From the NCBI RefSeq assembly GCF_008831285.2, contig NC_045145.1, positions 8,184,802-8,248,801 on the forward strand: DNA of 64,000 bases. Reading direction: 5' to 3'. Source of the stretch: Nymphaea colorata. Its lineage: Eukaryota > Streptophyta > Magnoliopsida > Nymphaeales > Nymphaeaceae. Position 1 is the first letter of the stretch, and each line of letters starts with the position of its first letter. A program made the position numbers and the translations under genes. Below are positions 1 through 11,221 of this stretch, in pieces. Below the pieces are notes generated by a model that was given only the letters and a program-made list of their open reading frames with translations, was not told the DNA's origin and made no database searches.

Positions 1-1890
1 ATAACTGAGGTTATCCTAGCTTAGATGAAGATGGCGGTAGGTATCATCATCTCTCCAAAGGAATCTATTACATTCCCTTGGAATGTAAGAAAGCATGGAT
101 TTTGGAAGTCAGTAATCAACCAACTTGTTCAAAACATATTGATAAGACAAGTTCTACCAAAAAATGACAAAAACCTACTTTTTCAACTAGCTAGTCTTTA
201 AAGATTTTTTCTTTTAGGTATTTACAATGATAAATCTTCATTCATCCCATAAACAAAAGTATACTCAAATACATTATAGGGAGATTGATGTAGCCTCATC
301 CAACAAGGTAGTAAGTGCATCGATTCGATCATATTGAATATTAAAGGAACAAAGCAAGACTTTTGGCGATTAACACTAAGGCAAACTTCTATATCAAATT
401 CAGTTAGAATTACCTTGATGTAGGAAAGGGATAGAGAATCGGTTTATACCATTTGCAAAGAAAAAACATGCAAAATTACCTCGTATCAACCACTTTGAGG
501 AGGGAGATGTCCCTGGCATTCACTTCTCATTTGAGCCTCTTAAATAGGATCTCTACAATAGCAATAATCAAGAAGGAAGGAAGAGGATCTCCTTGGCAAA
601 TGCCCCTATCTGTCGCAAAATAATCACTTTTTTTCAATTGACAATGACAGCAAAAAAAAAAAAATTAATACACAGCCATTATCCTAGAGACCAATTGTCA
701 AAAAAAGGCCAAAGATATTAGTGACCCTCTCAGAAAATTTCAATCTAAACTATCATAGTCTTTGGAGATATCAAGTTGTAATAGAACTGATTCTTTTTTA
801 TGATTTTTCAAGCTATCTATCAATTCATGAGCCATTAAGATTTGCTCTTGGATTAATCTTTTTGGCACGAAAGCTCCTTAGTCCAGTAAATGATACTTTT
901 CTTTCTCCGCTATTAACTTAGTAATGATCTTGTACATGCAATTGCATAACACAATAGAGCAATCATTTTCCAATCCTACAACACCCTGAAACTTAGGAAT
1001 TAGTGCAATATTTTATCCATTTACCTTCTTGACCAACTTACCTATTTTGAAAAAATCAAAAACTGCTGAGAAAACACTGTTACCCACAATATGTTAGTAT
1101 CTTTTGTAAAAGTTTGCTCCAAAACCATTAAGAGTAGGTACTTTACCATTTGTCATACTGAAAACAGTTTTGTGGACCTCCTCTTGCAAGACACGTCATA
1201 GCATTTTTTCAATTTGAAGTTGTTAGTCTATTGGACCCTGGTATTTATTTGCAAAGAAACTAGATTGCAAGCTACCACCTAAGAAAAAGTGTTTGAAATA
1301 ACATGTATGAAGATTTAAAATCTTTTTAGGGTCTTCACTAGTAATATTATCAACCACCGACTTAGAGATTCTATTTTTTGGAAATCATTTCAACATAATG
1401 CTGGAAAAAGGAAGTGTTTTTATCTATATTAGATAGCCATTTAGTTCTAGTCCTATGTCTCCAAAGCAACTCTTCTTCCTTTAGACAGACTTTGAATTCT
1501 TTTCTTAGTGTCATATAATCAACATTAGAAGTGTCCTTAGTTGAATTACTTCTTTGAATTCTCTCCAGTTTTTTCTTGATGACTTCAACCTTATGTGAAA
1601 TTATACCAAATGAATTTGGGTTCCAGCTCACCAGGTCTCTTCTAGTTTTCTCAAGTTTAGCAGTTTAATCATCAAACCATAGGAGACCTGTTGCTAAGCT
1701 TGTCTGACAACTTCTACAGGCATCTATAACAGTCCACCAGTTAAGGAACCTAAAAAGTCTCTTTCCCACACCATTAAGAGATTTAGATATGTTCAAGAAC
1801 AACTTACCATGGTCAGAGGTTGTTCTAAGGCAATACCTTGAGGGAGAAATTAAAAGACTGTAAAATAAACTAAATCTACGTGGCATTGAA
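1..1890 (-). mobile_element. Decayed L1-type LINE, ORF2 remnant (endonuclease end plus reverse transcriptase)
   Basis: Read on the minus strand, this stretch gives successive fragments typical of plant L1 ORF2. The endonuclease end comes first (about 1886-1665): an SDH motif, then KRLFRFLNWW. The linker follows at 1631-1371, with LVSWNPNSFG, an EEELLWR segment and WLSNIDKNTSFF, which matches the family motif W-GD-NT-FFH with G changed to N. The fingers/palm of the reverse transcriptase follow at about 1370-430, with segments such as LCNCMYKIITKLIAE and LQLDISKDYDSLD. Stop codons and frame changes interrupt the reading, so it is a pseudogene. The 3' part continues beyond position 1. Family assignment is by motif recognition; its age and exact ends are not determined. 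Confidence 0.8.
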
Positions 1891-2002
1891 AATTCTCTTC
1901 TCCTTTTCTACAATAGACTAAGTAAAAAGATTATGAGGCATCATTAACTATAAATAGACCGCATGCATTAATAAAGTCAAGTAAATCTTTGTATGATGCA
2001 GC

Positions 2003-2176
2003 CAGTAGCGGAGCTACATATAGGCTGGTGTGGGCAGTTGCCTATGTCAACAAATTTTTTTTTATTTATTTATAGATGTCTTATGATTATTTACTTATTT
2101 ATATCTGTTGTGCCCCTTTAGAAATGAAAATTTTTACAACAATATCCCATAGCCAAAATTTCTGACTCCACCACTA
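2003..2176. mobile_element. hAT-type MITE with perfect 8-bp target duplication
   Basis: The element starts CAGTAGCGGAGCTAC and ends with the imperfect complement TGACTCCACCACTA. It is flanked on both sides by the same 8 bases, GATGCAGC (1995-2002 and 2177-2184). Size (174 bp), 8-bp duplication and the CAG-N-GGCGGAGC-like terminal repeat fit non-autonomous hAT elements. The interior is AT-rich with no reading frame. Confidence 0.8.
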
Positions 2177-3646
2177 GATGCAGCAGCATGCCATCTACTA
2201 GTTTTATTATTTGAGTTTCACATAACGTTAAAAACACTCAATAATAGCAGCGGGGGTAGATATATATTGTGAAAGGACCTAGCCAAGAACTCCATAGATT
2301 CTTCACCCACTATTCTATATGGCTGCATCTACACACCACAAATGGAGCACTAAAAATCTAGTCTCCTAACCCTACAATCAATCTTAATCCAATACAGATT
2401 GACCAATGCTAATGTTTCGTGACTAAAAATGTTTAGCAACATATTTTAAAAATTTAACCATCTGGCAACATTTGGCAGCCAGTTGATTTTAATCCCCCAT
2501 AATTATATAATTACATTATGACGACTAAAACATGGACTACAAAAATATGTCAAATTGAGATTTATGGAATTTCAATTGAATTTTTACAAATCCAATTTTA
2601 TATGTATCCATCATGATTTAGTGGAGACCCAATTTGTCATATCTTGATAAAAAAATGAGGCTTTCTGATGTAAAATGTTTGTGAAATTTCAGATGATTTT
2701 CAAGTCTTGCCGAAAACCTATGTTGGATATGGTAAGTAATGGCCCTTTCGTCTCAAACCACAACGGTAATGAATGGCAGGTGCTGGGGAGATTGAAAGTT
2801 CTCAACTTCAGATTTTGAGAGAAGCATGTTTGCACGCCAAATTTTCAATCTCTACATTGTCTAGTCGAATCGATACCTCCTGATTGCACAAGTTTGGCTG
2901 AAGTTCAGTGACTCATATTCTACCGTCAAATACTAAAAAGATGATTGTTAGTTTAAGAGTTACATTTTCTTGAAAAATTAATAATTTTCCCATAAAGGTC
3001 CTCATTTTATTGGATATATTTGGATTTATCATTTACTAATAAAATTTTATAAAAAAAAAAATCATACTTAATAGTTACGGTTGTAAATAAAAGGGAAAAT
3101 GGCTTTAGAAGTACTGTAACGTTATATAGATTTTTTTTTTCAAATTAAAATAACTATATAAATGCCATCTCTATATTTCAAACAACAGGAAGATCCTGTT
3201 CTTCTAATGCATAAATGAGCTCTATGAAGAGTTTCAAATTCTCGGTCCATGCTTTTTAGCTCATAAAATCTAATTGATACTAAAAATTTGATTTTTATAT
3301 CATTTTTCAGATTTTTGGACACTTACGCCACTTGAAAACGTGAGAATAGGTAAATTTAAAAACTTATCCAATAAAGTGAGCAATATTGTGGGAAAACCTC
3401 AAAAACTTTAAATATGGATACTACCCAAATTTATTCGGCTTTTATGAATTATGAGTAGAAATTTAGCTTGATTCGAAGGTCAAAAATTCGGGTAACGAAG
3501 TCTTGTTCAGGATCCAGTATCCGACGGGGACCATATCCATTTGCGCTCCCGTCTTCCCCCAACGGATAACTCATCCTGCGCTCTCAGGTCGGATAGGGAG
3601 TTCGCGAGCGGGTGCTTCTGTTCTGCAAGCACGGGAGCTAGGACCA
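2177..3646. other. Spacer and presumed promoter/5' leader of the plastid S10 gene
   Basis: No gene is recognised here. The stretch is AT-rich up to about 3480 and then becomes clearly GC-richer (3500-3650), consistent with the 5' untranslated leader of the downstream gene. The frame of S10 exon 1 stays open upstream to about 3503, but it has no ATG before 3647, so the extension is treated as leader. Confidence 0.4.
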
Positions 3647-6600
3647 ATGGCATCCTCCGTCCCTGGGGGCGTCTCTGCCCTTCCACTCCGTACTTTCTCT
3701 GAATCCACCATTCCCAAATTGTTCTGCGTCCTGCCCACTTCTTCAAATTCACCGGTCAAGGGTGCCACTCTCTCTCTGCGGTCCCTTGCCCCCTCATTGC
3801 TTCATTCCTATAGGGTGCGTGCCGCTTCCGGCCTCGTTGAAGATGGAGGTACTATAGATACTCTACCTGAATCTGAAACGGGGCTGGAATCAGTAGAGGT
3901 GGGTTACTCTTCTTGTTCTTGTTCTTTCTCTTCTTCTTCATTCATTCTTTGGAGAAATTCCTCGCGTGTTTCCGACTAATCCTTGTTTGGTTGAGTTTTT
4001 CGGTAGGTTGGGTCTGACATTGCTGGTGTCTCGCCACTAGCTTTGAGCGAGGATGCTGAAAGGGTATTTCTGTTAAACCTCTTTCTTTACCTTTTTTCTC
4101 CCACTTCTTTTTGAGACGGTATTATTGGTGTTTTAGTTTATGCGCACTTCTGCGTTATCTTGTAATTAGAATTCATGTCCGTCGGAGCTATATTGCGTAA
4201 AGCAAGGTAAGTTTCCGCGCTCCTTGCTGCTGAGGTTTATGATACAGTTTTTATGGTTAATTCACAAAATTCTTTTGTTGATTTGGGTCTTATCTAGTGG
4301 AATTCCCCAATTTCATTGTCCACACTCTTGACTCAATATCGTAGTTAGGTCCTTGGTTTCTTAGTTTTTGTTGCGTGAAGTGTTCTCGCTTCTTTGGGGA
4401 CATAATTTCATGTTGTTCTTGTCTGCCTATGCTTCATCTTTTGAACAGCCAAGTTGTCGTTTATCAGGTCAAAGTAAGGGGCTTCTCATGTTTGATATTG
4501 ATGTTTTCGGTTTCTTTTTTCCTGATGAAGAAAAGGACAAAACATTTCTAAAGGAGTTTGTGTACTTTAAGATGTAAATAATAGTTTGTTTCACCTAGGG
4601 TATCCTAACATCTAAATTCCTGGTCTCTGTACATGTATTATGAAATGGAAGATGAAAGACTCTTGTATGTTTTGTGTACCCATACTATGTCTTTATCTAA
4701 TAAAACACGATTCCTTATTTCCTTGTTTTTGGCTTGAGGTAGGATTGCCCTTTGTTCATGGTTCAAATTTGCTTCTCAGTGCAACTTATTGGATGTTAAG
4801 AGGATAGCTGGATTTCTACTGGGTACATGGTGGTGTGGCTTGCTGATATACATTTGCATGTATCTTAACCTTGCCAGGAGTATGGTGCATTTAGTGCCAC
4901 CTAATTATTCAGCTTCAACAATTTGCAGCAATCAAGCATAGTCTCTTGGAGACTTGGATAGATATCTTCAGTAAGCAAGACATGAGAAAAGAAAAAAAAC
5001 TAACAATAGCAATATGAACATAAACTGAATATTATTATGACAAGTAATTTACTCTTCTTCTGTCATATAAGTTCAACAGGATGAGGTCTGATCAGATAGA
5101 CTACCATGGATAGTTTCAATGTGCATATCTCATTAGATAAGAAGTGGGAAGGTAAAACCTGGTGATCTTATGCCCAGTGTGGGGCCACTTGCAGTAGTGT
5201 ACTTTTTTTATCCCTCCAATGAATAGAGATGAGCAGAATGCACCACTACATTGAGATATATGAATAATCTTTTTGAAGCAGAGCCACTCTTAAATCCCAT
5301 ATTCATAGGCCCCTGCTAGGTTTGAGAAGTACACTTTAGGTGCAGGGTGGGCAGTTCGTTCTTGATCAGTCTAAGGTGAACCAAGTACTTGGGCCTCTTT
5401 TTTCTGCTATTAGGAGATGATACAGAAACTTTTAGCTAGAAAAGATGTCACCTAAACACCCATTCTTGAACAACGCAAGGGGAACCAAGCAGAGGGGATT
5501 TCATCTTTTCTGATGCTTCAGCTGAGAGGGGATGATTAACACAATTTTTTTCTGGAAGGAGTCACCGACTAGGAGGAAGACTGATAGGTTAAAATCTGTA
5601 GTTTAGAAACTGAAAGGATTCAAAGACAGCCTAACTTCCATTTCCACCAGCTCTTGAGCATATCTTATCAAGAAAACCAAAAAGGTACTAAATCTTATTA
5701 TACAAGTTGAGTATGTTGTTGCTTCCTTGGGGAGCTGCTGAAAATATGCAGTTTGGTTGTAATAGCTCTTTCTCCATATTGAAGCCTATTAGTGGTTTGT
5801 TCTAGTTCCAAAGTGTCATCTTTCTACTGCTACCCAGGAAAAGGCTCAGCAACTGCCCTAATATCATGATTCTGTTTAACATTTTTTTCGACGTCCACCT
5901 GCATGTACAATTTGTGGTGCTTCAATATGGTTCCCATTGCTTACTATATTAAATAAACACAATGATATTTCATCTCTACTTATGATGAGTATTCATCCAT
6001 CAACTGCATATTGTTTGCAATGAATACTTGCTGCTGGGTCTACACTCCAATTACTTTCATTATTTGGTGGATAAAGGAAACCAGCTCATAAATTTTAAAT
6101 ACTTCAAGTAGATGATCTAAACAATCCCAATTGCTGGAGTTTTTTGTTTCCCAATTTTTTTTTTTCAGTTGGCTAGAAAACATGCACATGCATGGAACCT
6201 CTCTCTCTCTCTCTCTCTCTCTCTCTTGCTCACTCTTGTTCTCTATCTCTCATGGACATAGTATCTCCACAGGAGACAAGCATGTCGCCATGTTTTCTTC
6301 TGATTTTTTCATTAGAGATGCACAGGAAACTTTAGAATGTGTGAGTTTGTTGCTTATATGTTGGTAGGGGTTGGCATGTTTCCAGGTTACTGAATAGGAT
6401 ACTGTAAGACGAGACAGTGCTGTTATGAGTATGTCTGGCCTTGGCATTATTCAGCTCTAATTCAGTTTCAAAATGCAAAGTGATGGTTGAGTCTGTAGTC
6501 TCTGTAAGCAAATCTTGTCAATCAAAGGTCTCAATAAAGAGAAGTGAAACTGCATCAACCTTGTTTAGAGAAGGGAATTGTCCTCCGGATGTACTGTGAT

Positions 6601-7547
6601 TCTTCGCTTAAAACATGGTATTTGTCTGACTGCTATGATAATTCGCCTGAATCTTCTGATTCAGATAAAGTCGGTGGAAAACTGTTTCAATTTGGTAGCC
6701 GGTTCAAGAATGCTATGTCTCGGCTTTTAAATATCTTTAAAGTTTAAAGTATTTTAAGAATTTTCTTATTTTTAATTAATTTTTACATTTCATTTACTTC
6801 TTCCAGAAAATGTTTTTTTTATATTTTGAACATTCACAGCCGATTCAGCTGAATCGGTGAGTTAGCCTATTCACAAAATCAGTACCTTCAGCTATTCAAT
6901 TCACAAACTGATTTTTAGAGCACTGCTTTGCATGTGAAACCTCTTTTTATTAACCTGCTTTTTGCATCTTATACTAACTGTGCAACTGACATTACCTTAG
7001 AGGCTTAGAGAACAGTATTCAGCTCAATTGCTGATGAAAGGTTGAACTAGTTCTCTTACTTGGCATATTTCTCATTGAGGAATTCAAGTTGCTCTTTCCT
7101 TTGTATTACATTGAGGAATTCAAATAGCCATAATTTTTCACAATAAATAGGAGTTAGCATGTCATTGCAACTAATATCCGTCTTCAATAGCTTGTTGTTG
7201 TACTGTCATCTTAAGGACTTGAACTGTGTGGTCAGATGGCACCCAAGCAGAAGATAAGAATCAAGCTTAGATCTTATTGGGTACCCTTGATTGAGGACTC
7301 CTGCAAACAGATAATGGATGCTGCTAGAACTACCAATGCAAAGACCATGGGCCCTGTTCCTCTGCCTACCAAGAAGCGGATATACTGTGTGCTTAAATCT
7401 CCACATGTAAACAAGGATGCACGCTTTCATTTTGAGATTCGGACACACCAACGACTCATTGACATTCTTTATCCAACTGCCCAGACCATTGATTCTTTGA
7501 TGCAGCTGGACCTTCCTGCTGGGGTGGATGTAGAGGTTAAGATTTAA
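3647..7547 (+). CDS. RPS10: Plastid ribosomal protein S10 (bS10c), nuclear gene, three exons
   Basis: Encodes the chloroplast 30S protein S10, a component of the small-subunit head. Predicted exons are 3647-3898, 4007-4063 and 7236-7547, joined in phase 0 with GT-AG introns (donors at 3899 and 4064, acceptors ending at 4006 and 7235), giving 206 residues. The first ATG of the frame opens a typical transit peptide: MASS start, rich in Ser/Leu/Arg, few acids, up to about residue 60. An acidic linker follows (TLPESETGLESVEVGSDI). Exon 3 carries the whole S10 domain, with IRIKLRSYWVPLIEDS, GPVPLPTKKR, ARFHFEIRTHQRLIDI and the C-terminal LPAGVDVEVKI, close to known plant plastid S10 proteins. The domain identity is certain. 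Exons 1 and 2 are inferred from frame, splice sites and sequence character, and an additional small exon in the 3.2-kb intron cannot be excluded. Confidence 0.93.
6199..6226. repeat. (CT)14 microsatellite
   Basis: Uninterrupted CT dinucleotides inside the long S10 intron. Confidence 0.95.
6544..6747 (+). other. Unrecognised open segment inside the S10 intron
   Basis: An open frame of 67 codons, beginning just after an in-frame stop at 6535-6537 and ending with TAA. Its first ATG is codon 16. The composition looks protein-like: aromatic residues, a Ser/Asp cluster NSPESSDSD and a basic C-terminus GSRFKNAMSRLLNIFKV. I do not recognise the family. It could be a remnant of a retrocopied gene, a terminal exon of something nested in the intron, or chance. 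Confidence 0.2.
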
Positions 7548-10500
7548 TGAACTTCAATGTATTGTGATAAACCATTCCCTTCTAGTTTTGTTCAAGTTTG
7601 TGGAGTACAATTTTGCCAATGTTAAATTTGGTGATGTCCATGTTTTCTTACCAGGTTTGTCCTGTCATCACTAATGTTTGTTGAGTGATTCTGATGCAAG
7701 CTTAGGCATAATATAGTCAACTACGTTGTATTCATTCTAGATGTACTGACAAAAGTGGTGTAGCTACTTTTATTGTGTAAACAGTTGTTGGACATTGCCC
7801 ATGCCATCAGATATGGGTACCACTTTGTTTCGGCAGTAGTTCAACAGTAGCTCTGCAGAAAGATGCCAAATGCAAGTTTAATGTGCAAAAATAGAGAGAG
7901 ACTTATCTTTGAACATGGAACTGTTGTAAGCATCACCTCCTCTTAGAGAACATGCTTTTTATGGTGTAATTTCTAATCCTTTGAACGATGGGAGGGCAAG
8001 CCTGAGCTAAGATTCCAGGTTTTTGATTGAGATGTTGCGGTTCTTGCTCTCATCATCCTTTTCAAAATGTTTCTTTTATAAATAGCCTCTTCAGGATGAC
8101 CTCAATTCTCATTTGCAGTTGAACCCAAACTTGTTGTGCTTGCTCTCAAAGGCCGGACAGTTTTTGTTAATGACGGTAACCTGTGGTTACCAGTTCACTC
8201 ATATTGGCAAAACACATCAGTATTCCGCAAATTACTCATTAATGCCCCGTGCTGAAAGAATCATCCCTGAAAAGGCAATTAAGTACTCCAATGCCTCAGT
8301 TTCAGACCCTAATGGATCGGAGTAGCTGAACTCAATGCTACTGGCTCCAATAGTCCATTCTTATCTCAGCACGAAGTCCTATTTTTGACTCTCTCCGATC
8401 CCAGGTTTTTGCTATTACAAAATAGTAGCTCCTCATCTTGTGGCCATAAAAATATGCTGATGAGTGATTTGAAGCATAAATCTATCCGCGTACATTACGT
8501 GAATGTTTACTCGAGTGAGGTCGCACGCTGCTGATCGCAAGCGAGAAACTTAGTCATGGTGATTAACAACCAGGCTTAATTTCATTTCTAGCTGACGTTG
8601 GAGGGAACCCACTCCATGAACTGAAAGCATTTTGTAAATCCTCGACACTGCTGTCGTCTGGTGCTCACATTTGCAACCACTAGGTTAGGGCTTCAACTCG
8701 TGACAAACTTCGTAGATCAAATGATCAATTAATTTTTGGGGAACAGGATGTATCTTAGAAAGATCTTACAGGATGGATGTTCTTATTTTACAGACGCAAA
8801 AAACCATTCTTGCACACAAAAGAATATAACACAAGCTGTGCTGCATTGAAATTATATATATATATATCCAAAGTCACAAAAAAACAAAAAAAATGTGTGA
8901 ACTAATACTATATCATCAAAATATCTCACTTTTTTCTCATTGTTTTCCTCTTAACTGTCCATCATGATGGAGACATCCCTAATTAGATGATTGAGTGACT
9001 TTGAAAAAGTCAGAATCACAATTCAATTATATTATATAAATAAATAATTATATGTATGTTCATTTATTTATTTAAATGGGTTAAGGAGAAGCCAAATAAC
9101 CATCTAAGGTACCCTAATACCATCGCAAACATGTCACGCATTGTCCAAGACAATGAGGTGGAGAAAGATAATCTTTGACCAAATGAGGTCGAACACGCAC
9201 TTTGCTTTCCCAAATTGGGGGGATGTGTACTAAAGCAACTTTGCTAGCTTTTGCGATTAAGTGTTATGTAAGCCATTGGTTTTCTAATTGCGCAAGAAAC
9301 ACCTTATTACAAAAATTTCCTGAAGTACTATATTATCTTCAGTAAATCAATTGTAGTAGCACGTCTATGAAGTTACGGTACTAAGCATAGAAAGAACATG
9401 TCAAACCATATACCTAAAAGTGTGACACTGTCCGGGGAAAAATACTCTCTAAGAATTAGATACATCAGTTACCCCATTTAGCCGATCTGCATCTAAAGTG
9501 CTACTTGAATAACTTCCAACTTCCAGCCAAGCCGCACCTTTTTCCCAGCTTATTATAGTTGTTTATGTGCATACAGTGTTGAATTTAAATATATTTAAAG
9601 TACTATTGTTCTTGAAACGGCTCCGTCTTAGATGAGTTATGCCCACTATGGTTTAGAATGTCAATTTTTGCATATAATGGAACAAATGGCATCAAAAGAG
9701 ACTCGAGTGTTAGGCAGGGAAACAAGCTGAATCGACCAAGCAAGGCGTCACCGAGTCAGCTCATTAAATCGCTGAGTAGCTTGAATTGGGTTCACGTTAA
9801 TCATGGTCCCAGCTTTGCCCATTTAATGGGGGATAGTGGCATGTTAAGGCTTCAATATATGGTATCTGCTAATCAGTGATGAGCCAAGATAAATCTTAAT
9901 TCAAGCATCAATTTGTTTTTCAATAGGGTCTTCAACCGGCTGAAAATTTTCAGCTTATCATTCCAATTTACATATCCAAAAGCACATAGTCTAATGTCAA
10001 TTCTTAAATTTGAAGCACATTATGTGTCATGACATATAAGGGTAAAGCCAAAAAAATTTCATGAGGAAGGGCAAATTAAAGTTTTTAAATTTTGATTAGG
10101 GCTGAAATATCATTTTTCAAAATGTTTATATAAAACAAGTAAAATTTACTAAAATTTAGATGCAAATTTAAAAAAAAAAAATTTGAGGTGGGGTCAGGGC
10201 CCATGCAGGCCATATAGTCTGCTGTGCAAAAAACTCACTGTTGTTAGCTGTAAACCTTCTTTGAACGGAATGTATAATATTTCCCCTGGCCCTGTACATG
10301 TGCTCATGCAAGTAACCAAATTTAGGAAAAGTGAAGTAGATCTTTAGCTGGTTCAACTAATGAGTTTAAGCTGACTTGAACAAATACTGCCCCTTCTGCT
10401 TAACTCGATAGCTCCTGCCAAGTAAGTTCATGTTCGACTTGATAGCTCATTTACGGATGCCAATGGATCAGACATATCCAATTATCAATCTGAATTCCAA

Positions 10501-11032
10501 ACCATTTAGCTGGATCTGGTAAAAGGAAACGGGATCTCACACTAATGTGACTCAGATAAAATATCCAGTTTCACAAATAAGTGCTAAAAATTTAGATATG
10601 CGAGTTTCATATTCTCTTCAGCCCCTGCTCACTTCTGCCTTGAGATAAAATACTGCAGGAGCTAAAGCCCTCCATAGGATGGCCTTGCTTTCCCACGACC
10701 CCTGGAAGACCAAAAGAGCCATAAAACAAAGCGAAATTGTTGTCTCTAACGTATCGGCCTTCTTTCCCAATCATGCACAATCCTTAGTCAAACATGGTTA
10801 AGTGAAAACATGCAGATTCTTCAGCGAACTTGTCGCAAGCACTTACCTCACCCCCAAGGGATGTGACAGAATGAGAGGGCGGAAAATTCTCGAAATGGCC
10901 CTGTCCCTGTCTTTTTCACCATGATTCTACCACAGGGACGATCTACCTACCTTTTGGTCCTCTAAAGGATGCTATACCAAAAATCCCATACTTTACACTC
11001 TGGTTCTTTTTTTTTTTTTTTAAATACAGGAA
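7548..11032. other. Gene-free spacer downstream of S10
   Basis: No supported gene. The first few hundred bases are presumably the S10 3' untranslated region. Short open frames at 8113-8325 and 9658-9879 resemble nothing I know. There is a short (TA)n run at about 8853-8868. Around 10030-10205, segments such as GGGCAAATTAAAG and GAGGTGGGGTCAGGGCCC look like the interior and end of an old repeat of the 'GGCGGAGCC' kind, without clear borders. Confidence 0.5.
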
Positions 11033-11221
11033 CAGGGGCAGAGGCACGTGTGGGTAATGTGTAGGTAATTACCAACACGGAATCATAAAAAGTTACTTAT
11101 TTTTATATTAAGATCTTCGAAAACTTTTTCCCATTTATATATTGATGTTTCTTAAAAATTTGAAATTTATTACTAGTAACTCTAAGCCAGAAATTTCTAG
11201 CTCTGCCCGTCTCAAGGAGGC
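11033..11221. mobile_element. hAT-type MITE relic
   Basis: Left end CAGGGGCAGAGGCACG; the right end reads AGCTCTGCCCGTC, an imperfect complement. Flanks TACAGGAA and TCAAGGAG share five of eight bases, compatible with an old 8-bp duplication. Similar in size and ends to the 2003-2176 element. No coding capacity. Confidence 0.5.

Larger units (their letters stand above)
4064..7235 (+). other. Long second intron of the plastid S10 gene
   Basis: This intron of about 3.2 kb separates the transit-peptide exons from the S10-domain exon. It holds a (CT)14 microsatellite at 6199-6226 and one coding-like open segment at 6544-6747 (described separately). No transposon ends were recognised in it. Confidence 0.7.

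Noticed and set aside
3503-3646. Upstream extension of S10 exon 1 reading frame
   Set aside because: The open frame continues upstream of 3647 but without an ATG, and the transit-peptide-like sequence starts at 3647, so the extension is taken as leader.
7206-7451. Minus-strand open frame opposite S10 exon 3
   Set aside because: Shadow of the S10 coding exon.
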